Assembly (NCBI GenBank): GCA_052389755.1
Contig: JBQTHP010000127.1
Span: forward strand, 1 to 17,333
Direction of reading: 5' to 3'
DNA: 17,333 nt
Origin: JBQTHP01 sp052389755
GTDB taxonomy: Bacteria > Pseudomonadota > Gammaproteobacteria > Steroidobacterales > Steroidobacteraceae
Each line of letters opens with the position of its first letter. The stretch's first letter is position 1. The notes beneath the pieces were generated by a model. That model was given only the letters and a program-made list of their open reading frames with translations, had not been told where the DNA came from and made no database searches. Below, piece after piece: positions 1 to 6,442 of this stretch. A program made the position numbers and the translations under genes.

Positions 1-179
1 AGTCGTGAGCGGTGCTGCGGGTCTCTCCGTAACGCGATCAACGCCAGAAACCGTTGCAAGCGAAGAGAGTTGAAGGCGCGAAGACGCCGGCCGTCCAAGA
101 TGATCTCGACTGCACCAAGAAGTCGGACTCCTAACCGCGCCCGCCGTTGATCCGTTAGGACAATATTGCGCGTGGGCAT
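1..179 (-). CDS. BTAD/SARP-type transcriptional activator, N-terminal fragment (cut by window start)
   Basis: The minus strand reads from an ATG at 177-179 out through base 1 with no stop, giving about 59 residues. The sequence RLGVRLLGAVEIILDGRRLR, followed by an AFNSLRLQRFLALIALRRD-like stretch, matches the opening of SARP/BTAD activators. In that family a short beta-strand motif (RLLG.....DG) leads into a winged-helix DNA-binding domain and then a tetratricopeptide-like BTAD region. Only the first part of the DNA-binding domain lies in this window, so effector domains and target cannot be judged. No in-frame alternative ATG, GTG or TTG start lies closer to the conserved block, and no clear Shine-Dalgarno precedes the ATG. 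Family membership is recognised from motif memory. The gene is transcribed away from the vapBC pair. Confidence 0.62.
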   Translation of the reverse strand, partial: MPTRNIVLTDQRRARLGVRLLGAVEIILDGRRLRAFNSLRLQRFLALIALRRDPQHRSR

Positions 180-440
180 CGGCAGGGTCTGGTGTGATTC
201 GCGATTGGCATGGTATGCCGTAAGCGGCCACCCGACCAACTTCGCCGCGCTCGCCGCGTTGAGGGTTTGCCCCTTCCTGCTTGAGTGCGCGCTGCACGTC
301 CACGGCGAGCGGTTCGTGGTGTCCCAGGGATCTTGGTCGGCCCGTTTCGTTTAGGTGAGGTACACCGGGCGGCGAAGCGCGACGTCTCGCAGTTCGGTCT
401 CATGTCTTTGAGGTGACCGCCTTCACTCACAAGCGCGGAT
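180..440. other. Gene-free stretch between the regulator and vapBC
   Basis: I see no convincing gene here. The short open frames on both strands have no recognisable motif, no ribosome binding site and no clear codon bias. It presumably holds the leader and promoter of the leftward regulator, but I could not pick out a convincing promoter. Confidence 0.5.
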
Positions 441-469
441 TTGACTTGTCCAGGAGCATCACGTAATTT
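441..469 (+). promoter_or_regulatory. Putative vapBC promoter
   Basis: TTGACT at 441-446 is followed after exactly 17 nt by TAATTT at 464-469. The first box is close to the sigma-70 consensus and the second is weak, but the spacing is ideal. Transcription from here would start near 476, giving a very short leader before the antitoxin ATG at 488. Confidence 0.4.
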
Positions 470-474
470 ACGTG
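460..474. promoter_or_regulatory. Palindromic operator, probable antitoxin binding site
   Basis: CACGTAA-T-TTACGTG is a perfect 7-bp inverted repeat with a single central base. It overlaps the proposed -10 box and ends 13 nt before the antitoxin start. Ribbon-helix-helix antitoxins of type II systems typically bind such palindromes and repress their own operon. Assigning it to VapB is inference from its position. Confidence 0.6.
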
Positions 475-487
475 AACAAAGTAATTC

Positions 488-745
488 ATGACTCAAATGG
501 CAACCAAGCACAACATCACCGTCGCGATTGAGCCTGGCCTGCTCAAGAAGGCGCGCGCGATCGCGGCGCGCAGAGGACGCAGTGTGAGCGCACTGCTAGC
601 GGACGAGCTGCGCGAACTGGTCGCTGAGGACGCACAGTACGCGGCGGCCCGCAAGCGGGCCGTAGCGCTCTTTACAACTCCGCTGCCTCTCGGAGGGACT
701 CCCCTGCGTCGCGATGAATTACATGAGCGACGTCGTCTTCGTTGA
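488..745 (+). CDS. vapB: VapB-type antitoxin (ribbon-helix-helix)
   Basis: This is an 85-residue protein. Residues about 8-45 (HNITVAIEPGLLKKARAIAA, then RRGRSVSALLADELRELV) have the pattern of a ribbon-helix-helix DNA-binding domain: a short beta strand, a basic helix and a second helix containing SVSALL. The basic C-terminal tail (DELHERRRLR) would be the toxin-binding part. The protein should neutralise the PIN-domain toxin encoded next and, with it, repress the operon through the palindrome just upstream. The ATG at 488 is taken as start. An in-frame ATG at 497 is possible, and neither has a good Shine-Dalgarno, in line with the very short predicted leader. The gene overlaps the toxin gene, which implies translational coupling. 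The symbol is a family name; the exact subfamily is not established. Confidence 0.82.
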   Translation: MTQMATKHNITVAIEPGLLKKARAIAARRGRSVSALLADELRELVAEDAQYAAARKRAVALFTTPLPLGGTPLRRDELHERRRLR

Positions 746-1148
746 CACCAACATCCTCGTCTACGCGCACGACGCGGATGCCGGCGTAAAGCGTGAGCGT
801 GCCATCGAGAAACTGCAGCAGCTTTGGGAGGGCGATACAGGCAGACTCTCCGTGCAGGTTCTGCAAGAGTTCTACGTCAATGTGACTAAGAAGCTCACGA
901 CGCGTGTGGCTCGATCCACAGCGCGCGAAGTCGTGAGCACCTATGGCGCGTGGATTCATGAGCCGACCACTGCCGATACTGTCTTGCGGGCGACGGATAT
1001 CGCCGAGATGGCGCAGATCTCGTTCTGGGACGCATTGATCATCGCCGCGGCCGAGCAGGCCGGAGCCGCGCAGCTCTACAGCGAGGATCTGAACGACGGG
1101 CAGTCCATTGCCGGCGTCAAGGTTGTCAATCCGTTGCTTGTGGCTTGA
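714..1148 (+). CDS. vapC: VapC-type toxin, PIN-domain ribonuclease
   Basis: The product is a PIN-domain endoribonuclease of about 144 residues, the toxic half of the pair with the upstream antitoxin. The acidic metal-binding residues are all visible: Asp11 in VFVDTNILVY, Glu52 in QVLQEFYVN, Asp106 in SFWDALII and Asp125 in LYSEDLNDG. The toxin therefore looks catalytically intact. PIN toxins cleave RNA, often tRNA or rRNA, in a Mg2+-dependent way; this one's target cannot be read from sequence. Translation may begin at ATG 714 (32-nt overlap with the antitoxin) or at ATG 723 (23-nt overlap), and the second puts the PIN domain right at the N-terminus. Either way the overlap couples synthesis of toxin to antitoxin. 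Confidence 0.87.
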   Translation: MNYMSDVVFVDTNILVYAHDADAGVKRERAIEKLQQLWEGDTGRLSVQVLQEFYVNVTKKLTTRVARSTAREVVSTYGAWIHEPTTADTVLRATDIAEMAQISFWDALIIAAAEQAGAAQLYSEDLNDGQSIAGVKVVNPLLVA

Positions 1149-1241
1149 CGTCAGGCGAAATCATCCTCAGGCGCCATCTTCGTACGAAGGCTGCCAGGGG
1201 TTGCCTTGGACCGCGCTCGCCCCACGCGCCCGCTCATGCTG

Positions 1242-1261
1242 TAGTGACCACATAGTGACCA
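1242..1261. repeat. Short tandem direct repeat TAGTGACCA
   Basis: TAGTGACCA occurs at 1242-1250 and again at 1253-1261, an 11-bp period, about one helical turn. It lies in the convergent gap between the toxin gene and the OmpA-family gene. It could be a protein binding site or a recombination scar. Nothing nearby decides between them. Confidence 0.45.
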
Positions 1262-1303
1262 GATTGTCCAAAATTGCAGCAAGCTCCCCTGGCCACCATC
1301 ACA

Positions 1304-2671
1304 TCAGATCCCGATCTCTGCGCCCCACATGACTATCTCGACGCGACGGTTGCGGGCGCGGCCCGCGGCCGTTTCGTTGTCGGCAACCGGAGCGGCCGGC
1401 CCCAAGCCCTCGACATCGATTTTCATCGCGGCCACCCCTTGCCCGATCAGGTAGTCGCGCACGCTGAGGGCGCGCGCCAGGGACAGCGCTTCGTTCGTCG
1501 CGGGGCTGCCGGTCGAGTCCGTATGCCCCTCGACCATGAACTCCAGGGAACGATACGAAGCTACGATGCCGGCAAAACGCGCCAGCGCCTCGCGTGCCGA
1601 AGGATTGAGCTTCGCGGCGCCGGCGGCGAATTGAACGCCGGAGATTTCTGCCACGAGACCGCGCTCGGTGATGCGGGTCGGTAGCACTGAGTCGAGTCGG
1701 TCTTCCAGATCGCGACGCGCCAGCAGGCGCTCCTGCTCGGCCGCCTCTTTCGCGGCGATGGCGGCGCGTCGTTTGCCCTCTTCAGCCGCCGCCGCCGCCG
1801 CTGATGCAGCGGCTGCTTCCGCTGCCGCCTTGGCTTCCTTTGCGCGCTCGGCCTTCTCTGCAGCGGCCACCCTGGCCATCCAGGCTTCACGGCGCGCGTC
1901 TTCGGCCTGCTGGACGGCGTCACGCGAGATCTGCGGCACGTTCTTGCGCACGGCGTATTTCTTGTCGGCCTGCGCGGCTTCCGCGCTCTGCAGCAGTTTG
2001 GACGCGCGCGCATACGCTTGCGGAGCAAACTCCTCCGCGCCCACGGCTTTTGCGATGGCGAGGGCGTAACGAGCCTGATGGAGCTCCAGCGGCGTCCTGC
2101 CTTTCGGATCGACCTTCTGCTGCTCGAGGTTCGCGTAGTCCGCTCGCTCCTGCACGGTGCGCACCGTGCTCTGTGCGCCCGCCACCCGGTGCGCCAGGTT
2201 GCGCGCCACGACGGCCTTGTTGGGTGCCGTCACTGCGAAGTGAGGTTCGGCGGCGACGATCAGGGCAAATTGCGAGAGGGGGGCCGAGGTGTTGAGCGCT
2301 CTGTCATCTGCGGAGCCCGAAAGTGTGCCGAGGTTGGTAGCACGACCCTCCATCGTCAGCGCCCAGAGGACGTACACGGTATACGGTCCGAGGGTCCACG
2401 GATCCGGCAACTTCCTGAGGCCGACCGCGATCCGGGCACGACCGTCCTGGAACTCTACCTCGCCCCAGCCTTCACAGCGCGGCACGAGCGGCGTTCCCTG
2501 GAACCGCAACTTCGACTCAGGTCCCGCGCGGTAGCTGAACGCCTGTATCTGGCTGCCGACGTCCTCGCTGACCACTGCAACACCGCGTTGCACTTCCTGC
2601 GCCGAGGTGGACAGAGGCAAGCTCGCCCCCAGCGCACAGATGAGCAACTTGCTTACGATCGTGGCTTTCAT
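1304..2671 (-). CDS. Exported OmpA-family protein with Ala-rich coiled coil
   Basis: This is a 455-residue envelope protein. Residues 1-24 form a signal peptide (hydrophobic LLICALGASLPL, cleavage likely after STSA). Residues about 25-210 have no motif I recognise. Residues about 250-325 are a long Ala/Glu/Lys/Arg-rich stretch (for example AEKAERAKEAKAAAEAAAAS) that should form a rigid helix or coiled coil spanning the periplasm. Residues about 335-450 are an OmpA-like peptidoglycan-binding domain with VEGHTDSTGS (Asp385) and RARNRRVEIV (Arg443), the two residues that hold diaminopimelate in this family. There is no lipobox Cys near the signal cleavage site, so it is probably a soluble periplasmic or loosely attached protein tethering the cell wall. 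It is convergent with vapC. No strong Shine-Dalgarno precedes the ATG. Confidence 0.85.
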   Translation of the reverse strand: MKATIVSKLLICALGASLPLSTSAQEVQRGVAVVSEDVGSQIQAFSYRAGPESKLRFQGTPLVPRCEGWGEVEFQDGRARIAVGLRKLPDPWTLGPYTVYVLWALTMEGRATNLGTLSGSADDRALNTSAPLSQFALIVAAEPHFAVTAPNKAVVARNLAHRVAGAQSTVRTVQERADYANLEQQKVDPKGRTPLELHQARYALAIAKAVGAEEFAPQAYARASKLLQSAEAAQADKKYAVRKNVPQISRDAVQQAEDARREAWMARVAAAEKAERAKEAKAAAEAAAASAAAAAAEEGKRRAAIAAKEAAEQERLLARRDLEDRLDSVLPTRITERGLVAEISGVQFAAGAAKLNPSAREALARFAGIVASYRSLEFMVEGHTDSTGSPATNEALSLARALSVRDYLIGQGVAAMKIDVEGLGPAAPVADNETAAGRARNRRVEIVMWGAEIGI

Positions 2672-2978
2672 GGGTTTTGCATTTAACTTAGGTCAGCATT
2701 CATCTGTTGTGACCGTCTTAACGCTTGGAGATGTCGAGGAGTTGAGGAGCGTCACAAACCACGCCGACGCAAGGCGATCCGGCATGACCCATCCCCAGTC
2801 ACCACGTAGCGGCGCAGGAGCGGTATCGGATGCGGCGTTGATGGGGGCGCGGGGACGGGCCTTCTGGAGAAGGCGAGAAGCTCGAGAGACTGAACCATAC
2901 AAAGATAAAAATCCGCCCGCCGAAGTCTGACGCGAGGCACTTTCGGAGGTGGACGCCGACGCTCCTGCCGGCACCCGC
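2672..2978. other. Gene-free stretch between OmpA-family gene and 118-aa membrane protein
   Basis: No open frame here is convincing. It should contain the promoter of the OmpA-family gene. A perfect stem GCCTTC-TGGA-GAAGGC lies at 2859-2874, but neither strand has a T-run after it, so I do not call it a terminator. Confidence 0.5.
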
Positions 2979-3335
2979 TCAGCGACCGGATGCCATCCGC
3001 CGGATGTTGTCCGACATGCCGATCCACAGGCCGAGCATCTCGACGATCCACGTCATGATCGCCCAGTCGATGACGATCGCCGCGAGCGCGCCGGCTAATG
3101 GATAGCCGACGAGTCCCAAAAGCGCACCGCCTGTGTCGTACTTGATAGCGCCGAGCCCGTCGATACCTTTCCACAGGCCCCACGCCAGCGCCACGAAGAT
3201 CCCGATACACGCGAGCGTGCCGCCGGCGGCGCGCACCCAGGTGAGATGCGGAATGTCGTTGCCGACGTCGATCGCGCCCCCACCGCCGAACTCGCGAAGC
3301 TGGCGCGCGGTGACGCGAATCGTCTTGATCGGCAT
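2979..3335 (-). CDS. Small membrane protein of unknown function (118 aa)
   Basis: I do not recognise this protein. Starting at the ATG at 3333-3335 it has 118 residues. There is a polar, basic N-terminus (MPIKTIRVTARQLREFGGGG), a first hydrophobic segment at about 39-57 (ACIGIFVALAWGLW), and a second long hydrophobic region at about 69-106 that could hold two helices (GYPLAGALAAIVIDWAIMTW). The tail is short and positively charged. The same frame is open far upstream, but that part is antisense to the M48 gene and is a shadow. A GTG a little upstream of the ATG is an alternative start. It sits 113 nt downstream of the M48 peptidase gene on the same strand, so it could be the last gene of the pqq operon or have its own promoter. 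Confidence 0.62.
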   Translation of the reverse strand: MPIKTIRVTARQLREFGGGGAIDVGNDIPHLTWVRAAGGTLACIGIFVALAWGLWKGIDGLGAIKYDTGGALLGLVGYPLAGALAAIVIDWAIMTWIVEMLGLWIGMSDNIRRMASGR

Positions 3336-3448
3336 CGTGAACCACGCCCCGAGAATTCCACCGTGGAACCTCACGTGCCATCCATCTGTGTTAGAACAAT
3401 AAGCGAAACCGAACCGGTACGAAGGAACGCCAGTCGATGCCAAAGCGC

Positions 3449-4693
3449 TCAGGCCGCGCGTGCGCTCAACCGCGCGATGCGAACGAGCGGTGGCGGGTGT
3501 GTGTCGTAGAACGCCGAGTGGAGGCGGTCCGGCACAAGAGTCGCCGCGTTGTCGCGATAGAGTTTCACGAGCGCCGCGGCGAGCGCGCGTGCGTCCGCAT
3601 GGCCTACCGCGAAGTCGTCGGCCGCGAGCTCGTGGCGGCGCGACCACCACGCAGCGAGCGGCGTTGCAAAGAACGTGAATGCCGGCGCGACCAGCACGAA
3701 TAGCAACAACGCCGCGTGGGAAGACGGAACGGGCACGCCGAGCGCCGCATAAAAGCCGGGCCGCTGGGCGAGCCACGCCAGCAGTGCGAGCGCAACGAGA
3801 CCCGCCGTGAGTTCGACGAGCACTCGCTGGCGCACGTGGCGCAGGCGGAAATGGCCGAGCTCGTGAGCGAGCACGGCCTCGACTTCGGCATTCCCGAGCT
3901 TCTCGAGCAGCGTGTCGAAGAACACGATGCGCTTCTGGCGGCCCACGCCCGTGAAATACGCATTGCCGTGGGCGGAGCGCCGCGAGCCGTCCACGACGAA
4001 CACGCCCTTCGATGCAAAGCCGCAGCGTTCGACGAGTGCCTGGACCCGGGACCGCAGGGCAGCGTCGGCGAGCGGTGTGAAGCGATTGAAGAGCGGTGCG
4101 ATGAAACGTGGCCAGGCCCAGGTCATGAACACCGTGAAGCACGCCCACACCAGCCACGCGAACAGCCACCACCATTGCCCGCCGCGTTCCATCAGCAACA
4201 GAATCGCGAGTAGCAGAGGCCCGCCGAAAGCGAGTCCCAGCAGCAGGCGCTTCGCCAGATCCGCGGCGAACAGGGCGGGTGTGCTGCGATTGAAACCGAA
4301 GCGCGCTTCGAGTTTGAACGTCCGCCAGATCGAAAACGGCAGACCGATCGCCGCCAGCAGCACGAGCACGGTGAGGACGACGAGTGCGCCGTGCCACGGC
4401 TGGTCCAAGCCCGCACTGCGCCAGGCCGCATCGATCGCGGCGATGCCGCCGCCGACCGTCAGAGCCACGATCACGAATGCATCGACGACGACCTCCATAG
4501 ACGAGAGTCGTTTGCGCGCGATCGCGTAGTCAGCCGCCTTTCGGTGATCGTCGAGGCTGATCGCATTCGCAAAGGGCTCGGGCACACGCTCACGGTGCGC
4601 TCGTACGGCGGCCATCTGGCGCCGTGCCAGCCACAGGCGCATCGCCGTTGCCGTACCGAGGACTATAAGAAAGAGGAGGGTCAGCCCGTGCAT
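3449..4693 (-). CDS. M48 family (Ste24-like) integral membrane zinc metallopeptidase
   Basis: This 414-residue multi-pass membrane protease resembles the Ste24/CAAX protease 1 family. The zinc site is complete: HELGH at 277-281, with the third ligand Glu355 in RRHELAADDFA. The family signatures FKLEARFGFN (about 126-135) and SAFYDTHPPP (about 393-402) are also present. Hydrophobic helices lie near 1-20, 67-90, 102-122, 150-168, 174-195, 290-310 and 325-348. Known members cleave peptides inside a membrane-enclosed chamber. The gene begins 8 nt after the ABC permease stop, so it is almost certainly co-transcribed with the pqq genes. That makes a role in PqqA or precursor processing conceivable, though no member of this family is known to me to do that. 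A general protein quality-control role is the conservative reading. Confidence 0.88.
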   Translation of the reverse strand: MHGLTLLFLIVLGTATAMRLWLARRQMAAVRAHRERVPEPFANAISLDDHRKAADYAIARKRLSSMEVVVDAFVIVALTVGGGIAAIDAAWRSAGLDQPWHGALVVLTVLVLLAAIGLPFSIWRTFKLEARFGFNRSTPALFAADLAKRLLLGLAFGGPLLLAILLLMERGGQWWWLFAWLVWACFTVFMTWAWPRFIAPLFNRFTPLADAALRSRVQALVERCGFASKGVFVVDGSRRSAHGNAYFTGVGRQKRIVFFDTLLEKLGNAEVEAVLAHELGHFRLRHVRQRVLVELTAGLVALALLAWLAQRPGFYAALGVPVPSSHAALLLFVLVAPAFTFFATPLAAWWSRRHELAADDFAVGHADARALAAALVKLYRDNAATLVPDRLHSAFYDTHPPPLVRIARLSARAA

Positions 4694-4701
4694 CAGAGCG
4701 C

Positions 4702-5511
4702 TTATTCTGCGCTCCTTCGGGCAAGGCCGTGCACGAGTGGCTCATGCGCGGCGTCGCGCGAGAAGCGCAGGCTCGCGACCGCAAGTGCCGCGGCGCTGAA
4801 GCCGACGAGCACCGCGAGGTCGAGCCCCACGCTGAAATCCGCACCGAAGGCGAGGGCCGGACCGGCGACGCCCGCGTGCTTCAGCAGATCCACTCCATAC
4901 GTATAGGGATTCAGCGAGGCGACGATCTGCAGGGCAGAGGGCAACTGCTGCACCGGATACAACGACCCGGACAGGAAAAACACCGGAAAGATCACGAAGT
5001 TCATCAGGGTGGCGAAATTCTCGATGCTCCGCGCCCACGCCGCAATCAGCATTCCGAGGCTTGCGCAGGCGAATGCCGTGCCGATGATGCCGATCGCAAG
5101 CAGCGGAATCGACACGTGCGCACTCACGTAGCCGAGCAGCGCGAGCACTGCGAGCAGGAGCAACGCCTGCAGCGTCGCGGCGAGCGTCGCACCGAGCGCT
5201 TTGGCCAGCACGATCCAGAAGTGCTGGATAGGCGCGATCACCAGCATGCGGAGCACGCCGGACTCCTTGTCGTACACGGTGGAGAGCGCGGCCAGCATGG
5301 CGCCGAACAGCAGCGTCATGCCCAGCACGCCCGGCACGAGGAACGCCTGATAGTCCGCAGCGCCGTCCCGGCTCTGAACGGCGGCGAATCCGGCACCGAT
5401 CACCAGCAGCCACAGCAGCGGCCGCACCATCGCAGCGAGCAACCGCCCCCGCTGCCGCACCAGCTTGAGCACTTCGCGTTCCAGCACGGCGGCGACGGGA
5501 CGAACGATCAC
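4702..5511 (-). CDS. ABC-2 type transporter permease
   Basis: The product is 269 residues, usual for ABC-2 permeases of the DrrB/NodJ/YadH kind. It has about six membrane segments, near 24-45, 58-78, 98-128, 132-158, 165-185 and 230-247. The conserved family stretch FATLMNFVIFPVFFLSGSLY, followed by NPYTYGVDLL, is clear. It should form the membrane channel of an exporter with the ATPase encoded just upstream. The start is a GTG at 5509-5511, one base after the ATPase stop (TGA-C-GTG), which implies coupled translation. The substrate is not evident from sequence. Co-transcription with pqqABCDE suggests PQQ, a PQQ intermediate or a peptide by-product. Confidence 0.88.
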   Translation of the reverse strand: MIVRPVAAVLEREVLKLVRQRGRLLAAMVRPLLWLLVIGAGFAAVQSRDGAADYQAFLVPGVLGMTLLFGAMLAALSTVYDKESGVLRMLVIAPIQHFWIVLAKALGATLAATLQALLLLAVLALLGYVSAHVSIPLLAIGIIGTAFACASLGMLIAAWARSIENFATLMNFVIFPVFFLSGSLYPVQQLPSALQIVASLNPYTYGVDLLKHAGVAGPALAFGADFSVGLDLAVLVGFSAAALAVASLRFSRDAAHEPLVHGLARRSAE

Positions 5512-5512
5512 G

Positions 5513-6442
5513 TCAGGCTGCCTTTCGCACCGGCTCGGTGCGATTCACCCACAGGAACACATCGTTCAGGTTCGGCCGCCGCCAGCGCACCGCGCGTGCG
5601 AGGCTCGCGAGCTCCGCCTGCAGCGAGGTGAGCTCCCCCGGCTCATGTTCACAGCGGAAGTGCACGCGGTCGGCCTCGATGAGTGGCGGCCCGAGGCGCG
5701 GTGCGAGCTTGCGCGCGATCTCCGCAGGCTGTTCCGTCTCGATCTCGACGATCCACCGGCCGAGCTGTTCGATCAGCAGCCGCGGGGCTCCCGTCTGGAC
5801 GATGCGTCCGCTGCTCAGGAACGCGACCTCGTCGCAGTCGACTGCTTCCTCTAAATAATGAGTGGTCAGGAATACCGTGATGCCGAGATTCGCTCTGAGC
5901 TGCGCGATGTAGCGCCAGATCGCACGGCGGTTGGGCAGATCGAGGCCGATCGTCGGCTCGTCGAGGAACAGGATCCGCGGCCGATGAATCACGCCTCGTG
6001 CGATGTCGAGCGCACGGCGCATCCCGCCGGAGAGCGCGCCGACCGGCTGATCACGCCTGGCGGAGAGCCCGAAGAGCTCGAGCAGTTCGCCGCCGCGCTG
6101 CCTGATCTCGCTGCCGGCAAGACCGTGGAGCCGGCCCGCGAAGCGCAGGTTCTCTGCGACCGTGAGCGTGCGATCGAGCGCGTTCTCCTGGAAGACGACG
6201 CCGATGCTCGCGCGCACGGCGAGCGGCTCGGCGCGCACAGCATGTCCGGCCACCCACGCTTCGCCCGCAGTCGGGCGGATCAGCGTCGAGAGCATGTGAA
6301 TGGTCGTGGTCTTGCCGGCGCCGTTGGGACCGAGCAGGCCGAAGAAACGGCCGCCGGGAATCGCGAGGTCGATGCCGTCCACGGCGGCCACGTCGCCGTA
6401 GCGCTTCGTCAGATGCTCCGCGCGGATCGCGAGGTCGCTCAT
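5513..6442 (-). CDS. ABC transporter ATP-binding protein (exporter type)
   Basis: This 309-residue ATPase has every motif: Walker A GPNGAGKTT (38-46), a Q-loop near FQEN (84-87), signature LSGGMRRALDIARG (137-150), Walker B ILFLDEP (157-163), D-loop GLD, and the H-loop His195 in LTTHYLEEA. Residues after about 225 form the C-terminal extension seen in DrrA/NodI-like ATPases that pair with ABC-2 permeases. The frame is open well upstream, but the ATG at 6440-6442 gives the standard N-terminus (IRAEHLTKRYG) and overlaps the pqqE stop as ATGA, so it is the start. It energises export by the permease encoded next. Confidence 0.92.
   Translation of the reverse strand: MSDLAIRAEHLTKRYGDVAAVDGIDLAIPGGRFFGLLGPNGAGKTTTIHMLSTLIRPTAGEAWVAGHAVRAEPLAVRASIGVVFQENALDRTLTVAENLRFAGRLHGLAGSEIRQRGGELLELFGLSARRDQPVGALSGGMRRALDIARGVIHRPRILFLDEPTIGLDLPNRRAIWRYIAQLRANLGITVFLTTHYLEEAVDCDEVAFLSSGRIVQTGAPRLLIEQLGRWIVEIETEQPAEIARKLAPRLGPPLIEADRVHFRCEHEPGELTSLQAELASLARAVRWRRPNLNDVFLWVNRTEPVRKAA

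Noticed and set aside
128..159. TCCTAAC...GTTAGGA inverted repeat as a possible integron attC site near a toxin-antitoxin pair
   Set aside because: The boxes do not fit RYYYAAC/GTTRRRY at the outer base, inner L boxes are missing, there is no second site after vapC, and the repeat lies within the start of the SARP-like gene.
1668..2295. Alanine- or arginine-rich plus-strand frames over the OmpA-family gene
   Set aside because: They are antisense of the Ala-rich coiled-coil region. Low-complexity DNA keeps several frames open.
2859..2874. GCCTTC-TGGA-GAAGGC hairpin as a terminator
   Set aside because: No T-run follows on either strand, and it lies more than 100 nt past the nearest stop codon.
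3336..4397. Long upstream extension of the 118-aa membrane protein frame
   Set aside because: It is an arginine-rich shadow of the M48 peptidase gene on the same strand, with no family motif.
4729..5631. 300-residue plus-strand open frame
   Set aside because: It is His/Arg/Glu-rich antisense of the ABC permease and ATPase genes, a common artefact in GC-rich DNA.
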